The position numbers and the translations under genes were made by a program. Of a stretch of DNA of 64,000 bases, positions 27,242-36,819 are shown piece after piece. The notes under the pieces were generated by a model that searched no databases, was not told the DNA's origin, and saw only the letters and a list, made by a program, of their open reading frames with translations. Numbering within the stretch: position 1 is the stretch's first letter; every line of letters begins with the position of its first letter. Source of the DNA: PALSA-693 sp963702305 (GTDB taxonomy: Bacteria > Actinomycetota > Acidimicrobiia > Acidimicrobiales > Palsa-688); NCBI GenBank assembly GCA_963702305.1, contig CAVPBX010000007.1, forward strand, positions 324,460 to 388,459, given 5' to 3'.

Positions 27242-28687
27242 TCACCGCGGGGCACTGCGGCCAAGGGCGGGTGGAGGCCGCGCGGCACCTGCTTCGACCA
27301 GCGCGTCGCCTTCGCCGTGATCGAGCCCGAAGAACGTGCGGACGGTGCGCAGGATGATGAAGACGTCCTGCCACAGCGACCAATTCTCGATGTACTGGTT
27401 GTCGAAGCGGGTCCGCTCGCTGATCGAGGTATCGCCGCGTAACCCGTGGATCTGGGCCGAACCGGTGATGCCCGGCGGAACCCGCAAACGATCGTCGTAG
27501 GAGGCCACCTTGACCCGGAAGTCCCGCACGAAACGGGGCCGCTCGGGACGCGGACCGACCAGTGACATGTCACCGCGCGCCACGTTCCACAGTTGGGGCA
27601 GTTCGTCCAGGCCGGTCTTGCGCAGGATCCGCCCGACCGGAGTCACCCGGGTGTCTCGTGCCACGGACCAAGTGGAGTCCGAGTCGGCGTTCATGACCAT
27701 CGACCGGAACTTGAGCACCGTGATGAGCCGCCCATCCTGGCCGACCCGTTCCTGGCGGAAGAGCGCCGGACCCCGGCTCGTCAGGCGGATGGCCGCCACG
27801 ATGGCTCCGTACAGGGGTGCGATCACCAACAGCCCGGTGCCGGCGACGGCGACGTCGATCACCCGCTTGATGCGCCAGGCACCCGATCGGAAGGCGGAAC
27901 GCTGCAAGCGCACCAGGGGCAGCCCCCACACCTTGTCCACCTTGGCCCCGCGGGCGTCCACCCCCAACTCGAACAGCCGGGGCAGCACGTGGATCTCCAC
28001 CGAGGCTTGGCGGCACGACCGCACGATCTTGACCATGTCGGGGTCCCGGGTAGCACCGAAGGCGATGATGACCCGGCTCACGCAGTGCTCGAGCAGCACC
28101 GGGTCCAGCCGGTCGACCGAACCGAGCATCGGTGCGGGCAGCTCCGCGTCGTCGAATCCATCCAGGAAACCGACCGGGCGCAAACCGTACGACGGGTGGT
28201 CGTGCAGCAGCTGGACCAATTCTGCGCCCACCTGACCGGCGCCGATCACCAAGGTCGACTCGACCAGCCAGCCTCGGGCCCGGGCCGCCCGCAGGATGAT
28301 GTACGTCACGGCGCGGGCGCTCAACAACAGCCCGATGGCGATTGCGCCCATCCGCAGGACCGGCGCCGCGGCTGCGCTACCCGCGACCACGGCGACGGCC
28401 AGGAGCGGGAGAGCCAGGCAGCCGGCCAACGCCCCCGCTTCCTCGCTCAGCAGCGGGGAGATCCGGACGCGGTAATGGCCGCGCACGGCCAGGACAACGA
28501 GGGCCATACCGGAGAAGAGCAACCCCCAGACCAAGGCGACGTCAGAAACCGCCACGCCGGCCCAGAGACCCGAGATGTCCGCCACGAGAATCATGGCGCC
28601 AGCGATGAGCCGGACCCGCCGGAACCGGACCGGCGGCGTGCGCCGACCGCCCACGATGGCGCACGGTGAAGAAAGCTGGATGTCCAT
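27242..28687 (-). CDS. Polyprenyl-phosphate sugar transferase (EPS initiating enzyme, WbaP/CpsE-like)
   Basis: A 481-residue protein: several N-terminal membrane helices, a CoA-binding-like Rossmann region (STLVIGAGQVGAELVQLL), another helix, then the bacterial sugar transferase domain with KRVIDVAVAGTGLL, FRQERVGQDGR, LKFRSM, KTGLDELPQLWNV and SLVGPRPERP. It transfers a sugar-1-phosphate to undecaprenyl phosphate, the first step of the polysaccharide made by this locus. ATG 28687 gives MDIQLSSPC; an upstream in-frame extension lacks membrane or domain features. Confidence 0.85.
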   Translation of the reverse strand: MDIQLSSPCAIVGGRRTPPVRFRRVRLIAGAMILVADISGLWAGVAVSDVALVWGLLFSGMALVVLAVRGHYRVRISPLLSEEAGALAGCLALPLLAVAVVAGSAAAAPVLRMGAIAIGLLLSARAVTYIILRAARARGWLVESTLVIGAGQVGAELVQLLHDHPSYGLRPVGFLDGFDDAELPAPMLGSVDRLDPVLLEHCVSRVIIAFGATRDPDMVKIVRSCRQASVEIHVLPRLFELGVDARGAKVDKVWGLPLVRLQRSAFRSGAWRIKRVIDVAVAGTGLLVIAPLYGAIVAAIRLTSRGPALFRQERVGQDGRLITVLKFRSMVMNADSDSTWSVARDTRVTPVGRILRKTGLDELPQLWNVARGDMSLVGPRPERPRFVRDFRVKVASYDDRLRVPPGITGSAQIHGLRGDTSISERTRFDNQYIENWSLWQDVFIILRTVRTFFGLDHGEGDALVEAGAARPPPALGRSAPR

Positions 28688-28691
28688 GAGT

Positions 28692-29024
28692 TCAGTCCGT
28701 GGAGTGACGGGTCCGGCTGCGCCGGACGAGCACTGCACCCACGCCGATGGCGGCCAAGCCGATTCCGCCCAACTCGACGACGTCGGAACCAGTAAACGGC
28801 AAAGTGCCGGAACTGGCGGCGGCGGCAGGGGCCGCCACGGGCACCGGGTCATAGTCCACCGCCGGTACCGAGCTCACGCTCGGGGTGGGGCAGCTCAGGG
28901 CGGGGTACGTGGAGCAGGCTTGGGTTCGCACCTGTGCCGACGCCACTGTCGCCGGCACCACGGAGAGTGCTATTACCGCCACCACTCCCAGTCCCAGTTT
29001 CACCTGCATGAATCGTGATTTCAT
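28692..29024 (-). CDS. Small LPXTG-anchored surface protein
   Basis: A 110-residue protein with a signal peptide (MKSRFMQVKLGLGVVAVIALS...ASAQ), a short Pro/Ser/Ala stretch with cysteines, and a C-terminal sorting signal: LPFTG, a hydrophobic helix (GGIGLAAIGVGAVLV) and RRSRTRH. A sortase would link it to peptidoglycan; none is in the window. ATG 29024 has GGAGGGG just upstream, better than the earlier in-frame start. It ends 4 bases before the sugar transferase start, so the two are probably co-transcribed. Confidence 0.8.
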   Translation of the reverse strand: MKSRFMQVKLGLGVVAVIALSVVPATVASAQVRTQACSTYPALSCPTPSVSSVPAVDYDPVPVAAPAAAASSGTLPFTGSDVVELGGIGLAAIGVGAVLVRRSRTRHSTD

Positions 29025-29339
29025 AGCCCCTCCAAGCGTGGCCCCGTCATGACTGACATCATAGACCCCCACTCAGCGTGGTGCTAGCGGGAATAGGCAA
29101 AATGCGGCGATCTGGGCGCTTGGAGGGCGCCACATGGGGTGGTGTTGGGCTGGCGTTGAGGACTCGCCAACGGAAGTCATAGAAACTGCATAGAATGAAG
29201 TATAGACGCTTTCCGGAATTGCGCCGATGCGCCACGCGCGTCCGGCGCGGAGCCGGCGGCTAGCTTGGTCGACCGTGCCGAGGCCGACTGCGCCCGGCGA
29301 AGGAACGCACTTTCAAGCGTTCTCCAGCCCGAACCTCTC
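29025..29339. promoter_or_regulatory. Divergent intergenic region, AT-richer
   Basis: About 315 bases between the LPXTG gene (minus) and the 2H phosphoesterase (plus). A locally AT-rich stretch at 29177-29210 holds CATAGAA twice and TATAGA (29202-29207), a candidate -10 box for the plus-strand gene. No gene is visible. Confidence 0.35.
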
Positions 29340-29917
29340 GTGAGTGCGCTCATCGTCCCCGTCCCTGCCGCGGAGGTCGCCGTGGGGCGCCTACGGAGAC
29401 GGTTGGACCCGTCGGCTGACGCCGGGATGCCGGCACACGTCTCGATCCTCGTCCCCTTTGCCGATGGCCCTGCCGCGTCGCCTGCCGTACTCGATGGGCT
29501 CGCCGACCTCTTCAGTCGCTTCCCGCCCTTCGATTTCAGGCTGGCGCAGCCGGGATGGTTCGGCCAGCGCGTCCTCTACCTCGCACCCACACCGGCGACG
29601 CCGTTCGCCGCACTGACGACAGCGGTCTGGTCGAACTTCCCCGAGTACCCCCCGTACGCCGGAGCCTTCGACGACGTGGTCCCTCACCTTACGATCGGCG
29701 AAGGAGCGCCGCGCTGGCGGCTGCGACGCGCCGAGCGACACGTCGCGGCGCGCCTTCCGGTACGGGCCTCGGCGACCGAGGTCTGGCTGATGTCGGCCCA
29801 GGCCGTTCGGGGGAAGGAGTCGTGGCAAGTCGTCAAGCGGTTCCCCCTCGGGCGCGGCGACGGGGGTGGCGCGAAGTCGGCGCGGACGGTCTGCTGGCCG
29901 GCGCTACCGCCAGGTGA
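29340..29917 (+). CDS. 2'-5' RNA ligase / 2H phosphoesterase family protein; 3' frame doubtful
   Basis: GTG 29340 begins MSALIVPVPAAEVAVGRL. Two HxS/T motifs typical of 2H phosphoesterases are present: PAHVSILVPF and VPHLTIGEG. These enzymes ligate or hydrolyse 2',5' or cyclic phosphates. As written the frame stays open until 30512, running antisense through the metallophosphatase, which is unlikely. Adding one G to the GGGGG run at about 29868-29872 gives a natural end, WREVGADGLLAGATAR then TGA at 29915-29917, so I place the end there. Confidence 0.7.
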
Positions 29918-32185
29918 CGGTCACGGGGGCGGAGGTGGCCTGAACGTTGGTCGGGCCGGCGTTGGCCACATAGGCCACATACCGCTGCGTGGACGCCGCC
30001 GACTGGCTCACCACCGCCGACACCGACGTACCCGACGGGGCGTGCGCCACCAACGCACCCGTGGTGGAGTCGTACACCCAGATCCCATACGGCGTCGGAC
30101 CCACGTCCTGATTCGCAGTCGCCGTCAAGACCACCGACGCCCCCACCGCCGGAGTCGCCGACGACGCCGACAAGCCCACCGCATACCCATTGGTCGCCAC
30201 CACATAGCTGAACTGATCCGCCACCCCCGTCGCGCTGGTCCCCGCCGACGAGGTCACCGTCACATCCACCGCGCCCGAACCAGCCGGCGCCACCGCCGTG
30301 ATCGACGACACCGAGCTCACCTTGAAACTCGCCGCCGGCACCGTCCCGAAACTCACCCCCGTCGCCCCCGTGAAATTCGTCCCCGACACGGTCACCGACG
30401 TCCCCCCGCCGACGGACCCGACCCCGGCGCCAACCCACTCACCGACGGGACCCCCACCGGCGGCGGAGCCGAACCAGCCCAGGTGACGGTCACGGGGGCG
30501 GAGGTGGCCTGAACGTTGGTCGGGCCGGCGTTGGCCACATAGGCCACATACCGCTGCGTGGACGCCGCCGACTGGCTCACCACCGCCGACACCGACGTAC
30601 CCGACGGGGCGTGCGCCACCAACGCACCCGTGGTGGAGTCGTACACCCAGATCCCATACGGCGTCGGACCCACGTCCTGATTCGCAGTCGCCGTCAAGAC
30701 CACCGACGCCCCCACCGCCGGAGTCGCCGACGACGCCGACAAGCCCACCGCATACCCATTGGTCGCCACCACATAGCTGAACTGATCCGCCACCCCCGTC
30801 GCGCTGGTCCCCGCCGACGAGGTCACCGTCACATCCACCGCGCCCGAACCAGCCGGCGCCACCGCCGTGATCGACGACACCGAGCTCACCTTGAAACTCG
30901 CCGCCGGCACCGTCCCGAAACTCACCCCCGTCGCCCCCGTGAAATTCGTCCCCGACACGGTCACCGACGTCCCCCCCGCCGACGGACCCGACCCCGGCGC
31001 CAACCCACTCACCGACGGGACCCCCACCGGAGTTGCACCCGAGCAGGGCAGCGAGCCGCTATCGAGGGTGGCCCCGCTGGTGGAGAGGAACTGGTAGCTG
31101 AGACCGGACGAGTGGAGCACCATCTCGAGCGCACCGAACTGGGTGTTCTGCTGCACGGCTGGGAACGGCGCAGCTTGGGTGCCGAAGGCGTTGTGGTCCG
31201 CCCCCCCGGTTCCCACGATGATCTCCGCGGTACCCGTCGACGACGGGTACCCCTTGGCGTCCATAGGGCTGAAGCGCTCGTAATAGTGGTCGTGCCCGGC
31301 CAGGACCGCGGCGGCGTGGTACTGGACCGCGTCGGCCCACAATGCGTCGAGGGTGCTGTCGTTGCCGGCGGCCCCCGACGCCCAGGCCGGGTTGTGTTGC
31401 TCCACGAGGATGCACTGGCCCTGGTGCAGCTGCAGGTCGTGCCGGAACCAAGTTTCCTCCGGGGAGCCAACCCCGCAGCCGCCAATGCCCGCACAGATGG
31501 TGTCGAGGGCGACCACGTGCCAGGTGCCCCCGTTGACTGGGACGTCGAAGCCGTACCAGTCGTTTGACGGGCCGGTGACGCTGGCCGGCAGGTCACCAAG
31601 CCCCCCGGATCCGGAGCCGAAGTACTTGAAGTAGGTCGTGGCGGTCCAGCTGAACGCGCCGCAGGTGTCACACTCGACGACGTCGCCGTAGTCGTGGTTT
31701 CCCGGCACGGGGTGGACCACGATGCCGGGCACCTCGGCGGCGGTCTGGATCTTGCCCCAAGACGCCCCATAACCCTGCTGGTACTGGGTGAGGGTTGGCT
31801 GCTGACCCTCGGTCGTGGAATCCAGGTACTGCTCGTCGCCGATCGGCAGCAAGTACTGCGGATGCAGGGCCACGACCTCCTTGGCGGTGGCGGCCTGCTG
31901 GCAGGTCGAAGGGTCGGTCCCTGCGAAGTTCGAGTTCGCCGGATCGCAGGCGATGTCACCGGCCGCCACGACCACCGGATCGGGTTTCCCGGTCGCGGCG
32001 GCAACGAGTGACGGCGTCGCGGCCTGCGCGAGAGGCGCCTGGGCGGCCAGGACGAGCGCCACCACCGCTGGCACGGCCAGGATCGAGAACCACCGTGAAG
32101 CCGCGCCGCGTCGCGCTTGGTTGTGCGAAGACCGCTGCCCTGGTCCCACGAAATTTGCTCCTTCATCGATGCCGTCTTCCGACAT
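29904..32185 (-). CDS. Secreted metallophosphatase with two IPT/Ig-like modules; frame shifted at 30402-30407
   Basis: ATG 32185 starts a protein with a signal peptide (FSILAVPAVVALVLAAQAPLAQAA). A purple-acid-phosphatase-like metallophosphatase domain follows: VVAAGDIACD, LPIGDEQYLD, VPGNHDYG, and VLAGHDHYYERF. The C-terminus has two copies of an IPT/TIG module (SVSGLAPGSGPSAGG, VTVSGTNFTGATGVSFG) plus an Ig-like segment. The second copy is out of frame because a C run is 6 long (30402-30407) where the first copy has 7 (30971-30977). With 7 Cs the protein reads through to 29904. Substrate is probably a phosphoester outside the cell. Confidence 0.8.
29910..30460 (-). repeat. Long direct repeat, copy 2 (distal)
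   Basis: A 551-base segment matching 30479-31030 almost base for base over its whole length; the visible difference is one C in the poly-C run. It encodes one IPT plus Ig-like module of the metallophosphatase. Confidence 0.9.
30479..31030 (-). repeat. Long direct repeat, copy 1 (proximal)
   Basis: A 552-base segment, separated from the second copy by an 18-base linker (period 569). Such near-identical tandem copies favour slippage, unequal crossing-over and read-collapse errors. Confidence 0.9.
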
Positions 32186-32369
32186 CGTCCGTCTGCCCAC
32201 CCGAAACGTTACTCTCCAATTGCCCCGGAGGGCCACGCGGTGGCCGAAACAGGAAATCACCGCGCCGTCGAAGGGCGTCAAGGCCGCAGTAGGGTCCGGG
32301 TGCATCGCGTCTCGGAGGGACCACCGGATCTACCGGTTTATCAAGCGCCATGAGGCGCTCGCAGGGGTC

Positions 32370-32942
32370 GTGGGGCGCCTCAGCGAATCGCTAACCGAGT
32401 CGTCCAGGTCGCCCGCGGCGCGGCTCCTGGCCCCGTTGCGGCAGCGTCTGGGCGCCCGGATGACCTCGAGCGACGTCCTGATGGTGGTGGACCACTTGCA
32501 GGCACGCGGCGTCGAGCTCTATATCGCCGGAGGGTGGGGCGTCGACGCCCTCGCCGGCCGCGAGACCCGCCCCCACAACGACCTGGACGTGGTCTTGCAT
32601 CGCTTCGACCGCGACGAGCCAGTGGCCAGCGGCGTCCTCAACGGGCTCGGCTTCCCGGTCGTCGAGCGCACCCACGAAGGCAGCTGGATGCCACGACGCA
32701 CCTGGCTCGACGACAAGGCCGGTCACCGCGTCGACCTCGTCGACCTGGATTGGGATCGGCTGCGGGACGCGCTGGCGCCGGCCGAGGAGCTGACCGCACT
32801 GGTCTACACCGAAGGGACAATCGATGGCCGGGTGGTGCCCTGCCTGTCCGCGGCGGTCCAGCGCCTCTGCCGGCGCGGCTACGGACCTCGCCCCGTCGAC
32901 CGCCACGACCTCGCCGTCCTCGATGAGGTGGCTGGCGACTAG
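32370..32942 (+). CDS. Nucleotidyltransferase-domain protein (aminoglycoside adenylyltransferase-like)
   Basis: This 190-residue protein has LYIAGGWGVDALAGRETRPHNDLDVV, the GGWxxD...H.DLD nucleotidyltransferase metal-binding motif seen in ANT(2'')/LinB-type enzymes. A substrate-binding C-terminal part includes HRVDLVDLDWDRL. Such proteins may adenylylate antibiotics, but most chromosomal members have no proven resistance role. I use GTG 32370 because related proteins carry the RLLAPLRQRLGARM-type lead-in; ATG 32460 would start right at the domain. Confidence 0.7.
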   Translation: MGRLSESLTESSRSPAARLLAPLRQRLGARMTSSDVLMVVDHLQARGVELYIAGGWGVDALAGRETRPHNDLDVVLHRFDRDEPVASGVLNGLGFPVVERTHEGSWMPRRTWLDDKAGHRVDLVDLDWDRLRDALAPAEELTALVYTEGTIDGRVVPCLSAAVQRLCRRGYGPRPVDRHDLAVLDEVAGD

Positions 32943-33958
32943 CCGACGATCCCCAGTGCCAGCAGCGCCTCGGCGATCTGGACGGCGTTGAGGGCCGCCC
33001 CCTTGCGCAGGTTGTCACCGGACACGAACAGGCTGAGCCCCCGCCCCGAGTCGTCGCTGTAGTCGGGGCGCACCCGGCCGACCAGGCAGGTGTCGCCCCC
33101 GGCCGACTCCAGGGGCGTCGGCACGTCGACGACCTCGACGCCAGGGGCGCGGCCGAGCAGCTCGAGGGCCCGGGTCGGCGTGATGGGCCGCTCGAAGGTG
33201 GCGTTGAGCGCGAGCGAATGGCCGGTGTACACCGGGACCCGCACGCACGTCACCGACACCGCCAACTCCGGCAGCTCCAGGATCTTGCGGCTCTCGTTGC
33301 GGAACTTGAGCTCCTCGACCGTCTCGTCCCCCTCGAAGGCGCCGGCATGGGGCAGCACGTTGAAGGCGATCGGCCCCGGGAACACCGACGGGGGCGGGAA
33401 GTCGAGGGCGCTGCCGTCGTACGCCAACGCCGCGGACTTGTCGCCCACCGCCCGGACCTGCTCCTCCAGCTCGGCCGTCCCGGCCAATCCGGCCCCGGAC
33501 ACCGCCTGATAGGTCGAGCCCACCAGCCGCAGCAGTCCGGCCTCGGCGTGGAGGGGCGCCAGCACCGGCATGGCCACCATGGTGGTGCAGTTGGGATTGG
33601 CGACGATGCCCTTCGGTATGCGGTCCAGGGCGTGGGCATTGACCTCCGGCACCACCAACGGGCAGTCCGGGTCCATGCGCCACGCCGAGGAGTTGTCGAT
33701 GACGACGGCGCCCGCGGCGGCCACCTTTTCACCGAATTCCCTCGATGCCGACGCCCCCATCGAGAACAGCGCCACGTCGACACCCCGGTGGTCGGCGGCC
33801 GCCACGTCCTCCACCACCACGCCGTCGAGGCTGCGCCCCGCCGAGCGGGAACTGGCGAACAGCCGCAGCCGGTCATGGGGAAAATGACGGGTCTCGAGCA
33901 CCGAACGCATCGCCGCCCCGACCTGGCCGGTGGCGCCGTACACCCCGACGGTCAGCAT
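32939..33958 (-). CDS. asd: Aspartate-semialdehyde dehydrogenase
   Basis: This 339-residue enzyme reduces beta-aspartyl phosphate to aspartate semialdehyde with NADPH, the branch to lysine/diaminopimelate, threonine and methionine. Visible: VYGATGQVG at the N-terminus, the catalytic cysteine in ANPNCTT, and EVNAHALDRIPKGIVANPNC typical of the family. ATG 33958 directly follows the lysC stop (33959-33961), so they are co-transcribed. Confidence 0.95.
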   Translation of the reverse strand: MLTVGVYGATGQVGAAMRSVLETRHFPHDRLRLFASSRSAGRSLDGVVVEDVAAADHRGVDVALFSMGASASREFGEKVAAAGAVVIDNSSAWRMDPDCPLVVPEVNAHALDRIPKGIVANPNCTTMVAMPVLAPLHAEAGLLRLVGSTYQAVSGAGLAGTAELEEQVRAVGDKSAALAYDGSALDFPPPSVFPGPIAFNVLPHAGAFEGDETVEELKFRNESRKILELPELAVSVTCVRVPVYTGHSLALNATFERPITPTRALELLGRAPGVEVVDVPTPLESAGGDTCLVGRVRPDYSDDSGRGLSLFVSGDNLRKGAALNAVQIAEALLALGIVG

Positions 33959-35177
33959 CTACTCGCCCTCCAACTTGAACGCCCGGTGCAGGGCGACGAC
34001 CGCCTTCTCGGCCACGGCGGCGCGCACCACGCAGGTGAGGCGGATCGACGAGGTGGAGATCATCTCGATGTTGATGCCCTCGTGCGACAGCACCTCGAAC
34101 ATGGTCGCCGACACCCCCGGGTGGGTCTTCATGCCCGCCCCGATGATCGACACGGTGGCGATGTCCGGGTCGGCCGTCACCGCCTGGGCCCCGATCTCCG
34201 GCTGCAACGACCGGCTCACGTCGGCCGCCGTGGCCAGATCCCCGTGCGGCACCGTAAACGAGATGTCCGTGGTGCCCGCCTGCGAGACGTTCTGCTCGAT
34301 CATGTCGACGTTGATGGAGCAGTCGGCCAGGGCCCGGAAGAGCCGGGCCGCGATGCCGGGGCGGTCCGGCACGCCGGTCACGGTGAGCTTGGCCTCGGAG
34401 CTGTCCGAGACCACGGCCGAGATGATGGCCTGCTCCATTTCGGGGTCCTCCTCCTCGATCCAGGTGCCCGGCTCCCAGGTGAACGCCGAGCGCACGTGGA
34501 GACGGACCCCGTGGTTGCGGGCGAACTCCACCGAGCGCATGGCCGGCTTGGGGCACCCCGCCGCGCACATCTCCAACATCTCCTCGAAGCTGATCCGCTT
34601 GAGCCGGCGGGCCTCGGGCACCACCCGGGGGTCGGCGGTGAAGACCCCGGACACATCGGTGTAGATCTCGCAGGCGTCGGCGTCGAGGGCCTGGGCCAAC
34701 GCCACCGCGGTGGTGTCGGTCCCGCCCCGACCCAGGAAGGTGACGTCGCGTTCGGTGGACACGCCCTGGGCGCCCCCGACCACCGGGACCCGGCCCTCGT
34801 CGAGGGCGTGCGCGGACGCGGTCGGCCCGGATGTCGACGATCTTGGCCCGGGTGTGATCGGTGTCGGTGATGATGCCGGCCTGGCTCCCGGTGAAGCTGT
34901 CGGACGGGATGCCCAGGTCGTGCAGGGCCATGCACAGCAGGGCCATCGCCTTGCGCTCGCCCGCGGTGATCAGCATGTCCATCTCGCGGCCGGGGCGGGT
35001 GTCGGAGACCTGGGCGGCCAGGTGCAGCAGCTCGTCGGTCTCCTTGCCCATGGCGGACACCGCCACCACCACCTGGTGGCCCCGCCGCACCGTCCGCGCC
35101 ACGTAGTCGGCGACGGTGCGGATGCGGTCGGCGTCCCCGACGGACGTGCCGCCGAACTTCATCACCAGCCGGGCCAC
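33959..35177 (-). CDS. lysC: Aspartate kinase; frame shifted near 34810
   Basis: This enzyme phosphorylates aspartate, the first step of the lysine/threonine/methionine pathway. N-terminal frame: MARLVMKFGGTSVGDADRI, VVVAVSAMGKETDELL, MLITAGERKAMALL. C-terminal frame: FLGRGGTDTTAVALA, CEIYTDVSGVFTADPR, then two ACT domains (MIEQNVSQAGTTDISF) for feedback control. The frame must change between DIRADRVR and ALDEGRVPVVGGAQG, in the GCGTGCGCGG stretch around 34806-34816; a single lost or gained base restores about 405 residues. As an essential gene in an intact lysC-asd operon, this is most likely an assembly indel. Confidence 0.9.
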
Positions 35178-35255
35178 GACGGACCAGGCTACCAGCGGGC
35201 CTTCGGGCTCCCGCCGCGTTTCCCGGCGCCGGGGCCGCGGCTAGCTTGTTCCGCC

Positions 35256-36140
35256 GTGCCGTCCGACAAGCGAGCCCGCCAGCGCGCCGGAAAGTCGACT
35301 CGGCAGGCCCAACTTCGCCAGGCCCAGCAGCGCCGCCGGCGCCGCACCCGGGTGGTGCCGGTGGTGGTAGCGGCCATCGCCTTGGCCCTGGTGGGAGCCA
35401 TCTACAGCGCCACCCAGGGCGGCAGCAAGAAGGTGTCGACCTCGTCGTCGACGTCCACCACGGCCGTCGGGTCGTCCACCACGGCGGTCGGGTCGTCCAC
35501 CACCGCCGCGACCGCCACGCCGCCCACCGCGGCCCCGGCCATCGGCGGCACGCTGACCGCGGCCACCACCTGCCCCAAGCCCGACGGGTCGTCCCCCCGC
35601 ATCACCACCTTCAAATCGGCGCCGCCCAACTGCCTCGACCCGGGCAAGAAGTACACCGCCACTTTCGTCACCAACGAGGGGAACGTGGTGGTCGCCCTCG
35701 ACACCACCAAGACCCCGATGACGGCCAACAACTTCATCGTGCTGGCCCGCTACCACTACTACGACGGCTCGGCCCTGTTCCGCACCGACACGTCGATCGA
35801 CATCATCCAGGGCGGCGGGCCCCACACCCAGAGCGCGTCGGACCCCGGCCCCGGCTACACCATCAAGGACGAGGGGTCCGGGTACAAGTACACCGCCGGC
35901 GATCTCACCATGGCCCGCACGTCGGCGCCGAACAGCGCCGGGTCGGAGTTCTTCTTCTGCGCGGGGGCGGCGTGCTCCAGTCTCAATGGCCAGGGCACCT
36001 ACGTCACGTTCGGCCACGCCACCACCGGCTTGGCCGTGCTGCAGAAGATCCTGAGCCTCAACGAGAACACGGCCGGCGGCCTCGGCGGCGCCCCCAGCCA
36101 GCTCGTCATCGTCAAGTCGGTCACCATCACCGAATCCTGA
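35256..36140 (+). CDS. Membrane-anchored cyclophilin-type peptidyl-prolyl isomerase
   Basis: A 294-residue protein: a highly basic N-terminus (SDKRARQRAGKSTRQAQLRQ), one membrane helix (VVPVVVAAIALALVGAIY), a Ser/Thr-rich linker with VGSSTTA repeats, then a cyclophilin domain (KYTATFVTNEGNVVVALDT, NNFIVLARYHYYDGS, GSEFFF, YVTFGHATTGLAVL). It would help fold exported proteins outside the membrane. The active-site FHR is replaced by LFRTDTS, and the central QGG is kept. GTG 35256 gives MPSDKRARQ. Confidence 0.85.
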   Translation: MPSDKRARQRAGKSTRQAQLRQAQQRRRRRTRVVPVVVAAIALALVGAIYSATQGGSKKVSTSSSTSTTAVGSSTTAVGSSTTAATATPPTAAPAIGGTLTAATTCPKPDGSSPRITTFKSAPPNCLDPGKKYTATFVTNEGNVVVALDTTKTPMTANNFIVLARYHYYDGSALFRTDTSIDIIQGGGPHTQSASDPGPGYTIKDEGSGYKYTAGDLTMARTSAPNSAGSEFFFCAGAACSSLNGQGTYVTFGHATTGLAVLQKILSLNENTAGGLGGAPSQLVIVKSVTITES

Positions 36141-36171
36141 TCCCTACCCCCGCTCGTTAGGAGCCGCTCCC

Positions 36172-36727
36172 ATGACCACCCCCTGCCCCGCCGTCGACGG
36201 CTCCAGTCCCAAGCAGCAGCAGTTCGACGGCCCGCCGCCGACGTGCATCGACGCGTCGAAGCGCTACACGGCGACGATGGTGACCTCGGAAGGGACGATG
36301 AGCATCGCCCTCGATCCGCTGGCGGCGCCGGTCACGGTCAACAACTTCGTGTTCCTGGCCCGGTACCACTACTTCGACGGGGTCGATCTTTCACCGCATC
36401 ATCCCCGGCTTCGTGCTCCAGGGCGGGGACCCCACCGGCACCGGGCGGGGCGGCCCGGGGTACCGGTTCGCCGACGAGTTGCCGGCGGCCGGCCGTTACG
36501 AGCTCGGCTCGCTGGCCATGGCGAACGCCGGCCCGGACACCAACGGCAGCCAGTTTTTCGTGATCAGCGGGCCGTCGGGGATCCGCCTGCCCCCGCAGTA
36601 CTCGCTGTTCGGCAAGGTCGTCGCCGGCCTCGACGTGGTGGCGACCATCGACGCCATCGGCACCTCGTCGGGCACGCCCAAGGAGACCGTCACCATCGAG
36701 TCGGTCACCATCACCGAAGCGGACTGA
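36172..36727 (+). CDS. Second cyclophilin, cytosolic form; frame shifted near 36384
   Basis: ATG 36172 starts MTTPCPAVDGSSPKQQQFDG and continues with RYTATMVTSEGTMSIALD and NNFVFLARYHYFDGV. The frame then needs a one-base change at GGGGTCGATC (36379-36388) to read IFHRIIPGFVLQGGDPTGTG, the cyclophilin FHR active site, followed by NAGPDTNGSQFFV and YSLFGKVVAGLDVV. Corrected length is about 184 residues. It has no membrane helix and sits 31 bases after the membrane-bound paralog, so the pair arose by tandem duplication. Confidence 0.85.
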
Positions 36728-36819
36728 GCCAGGCGCCGGCGGCCGGGGCCGGCGGTCGCCAGCGGCGGCCGGGGCCGGGGGGCCGGCGGCCCAGGGCCGC
36801 GCGGTCGCTCGGGCGCGAA

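Noticed and set aside
29265..30512. A 415-residue plus-strand protein extending the 2H phosphoesterase
   Set aside because: Beyond about 29870 it reads antisense through the repeat modules; one extra G gives a natural stop at 29915-29917.
30461..31567. Long Arg/His-rich open frames on the plus strand opposite the metallophosphatase
   Set aside because: They duplicate exactly with the 569-bp repeat and have biased composition (RHRRT patterns); the minus strand encodes recognisable domains there.
33959..35177. lysC as a true pseudogene or as overlapping alpha/beta aspartate-kinase starts
   Set aside because: An internal beta-subunit start would not require the N-terminal frame to end out of phase; the abutting asd and intact motifs favour an indel error.
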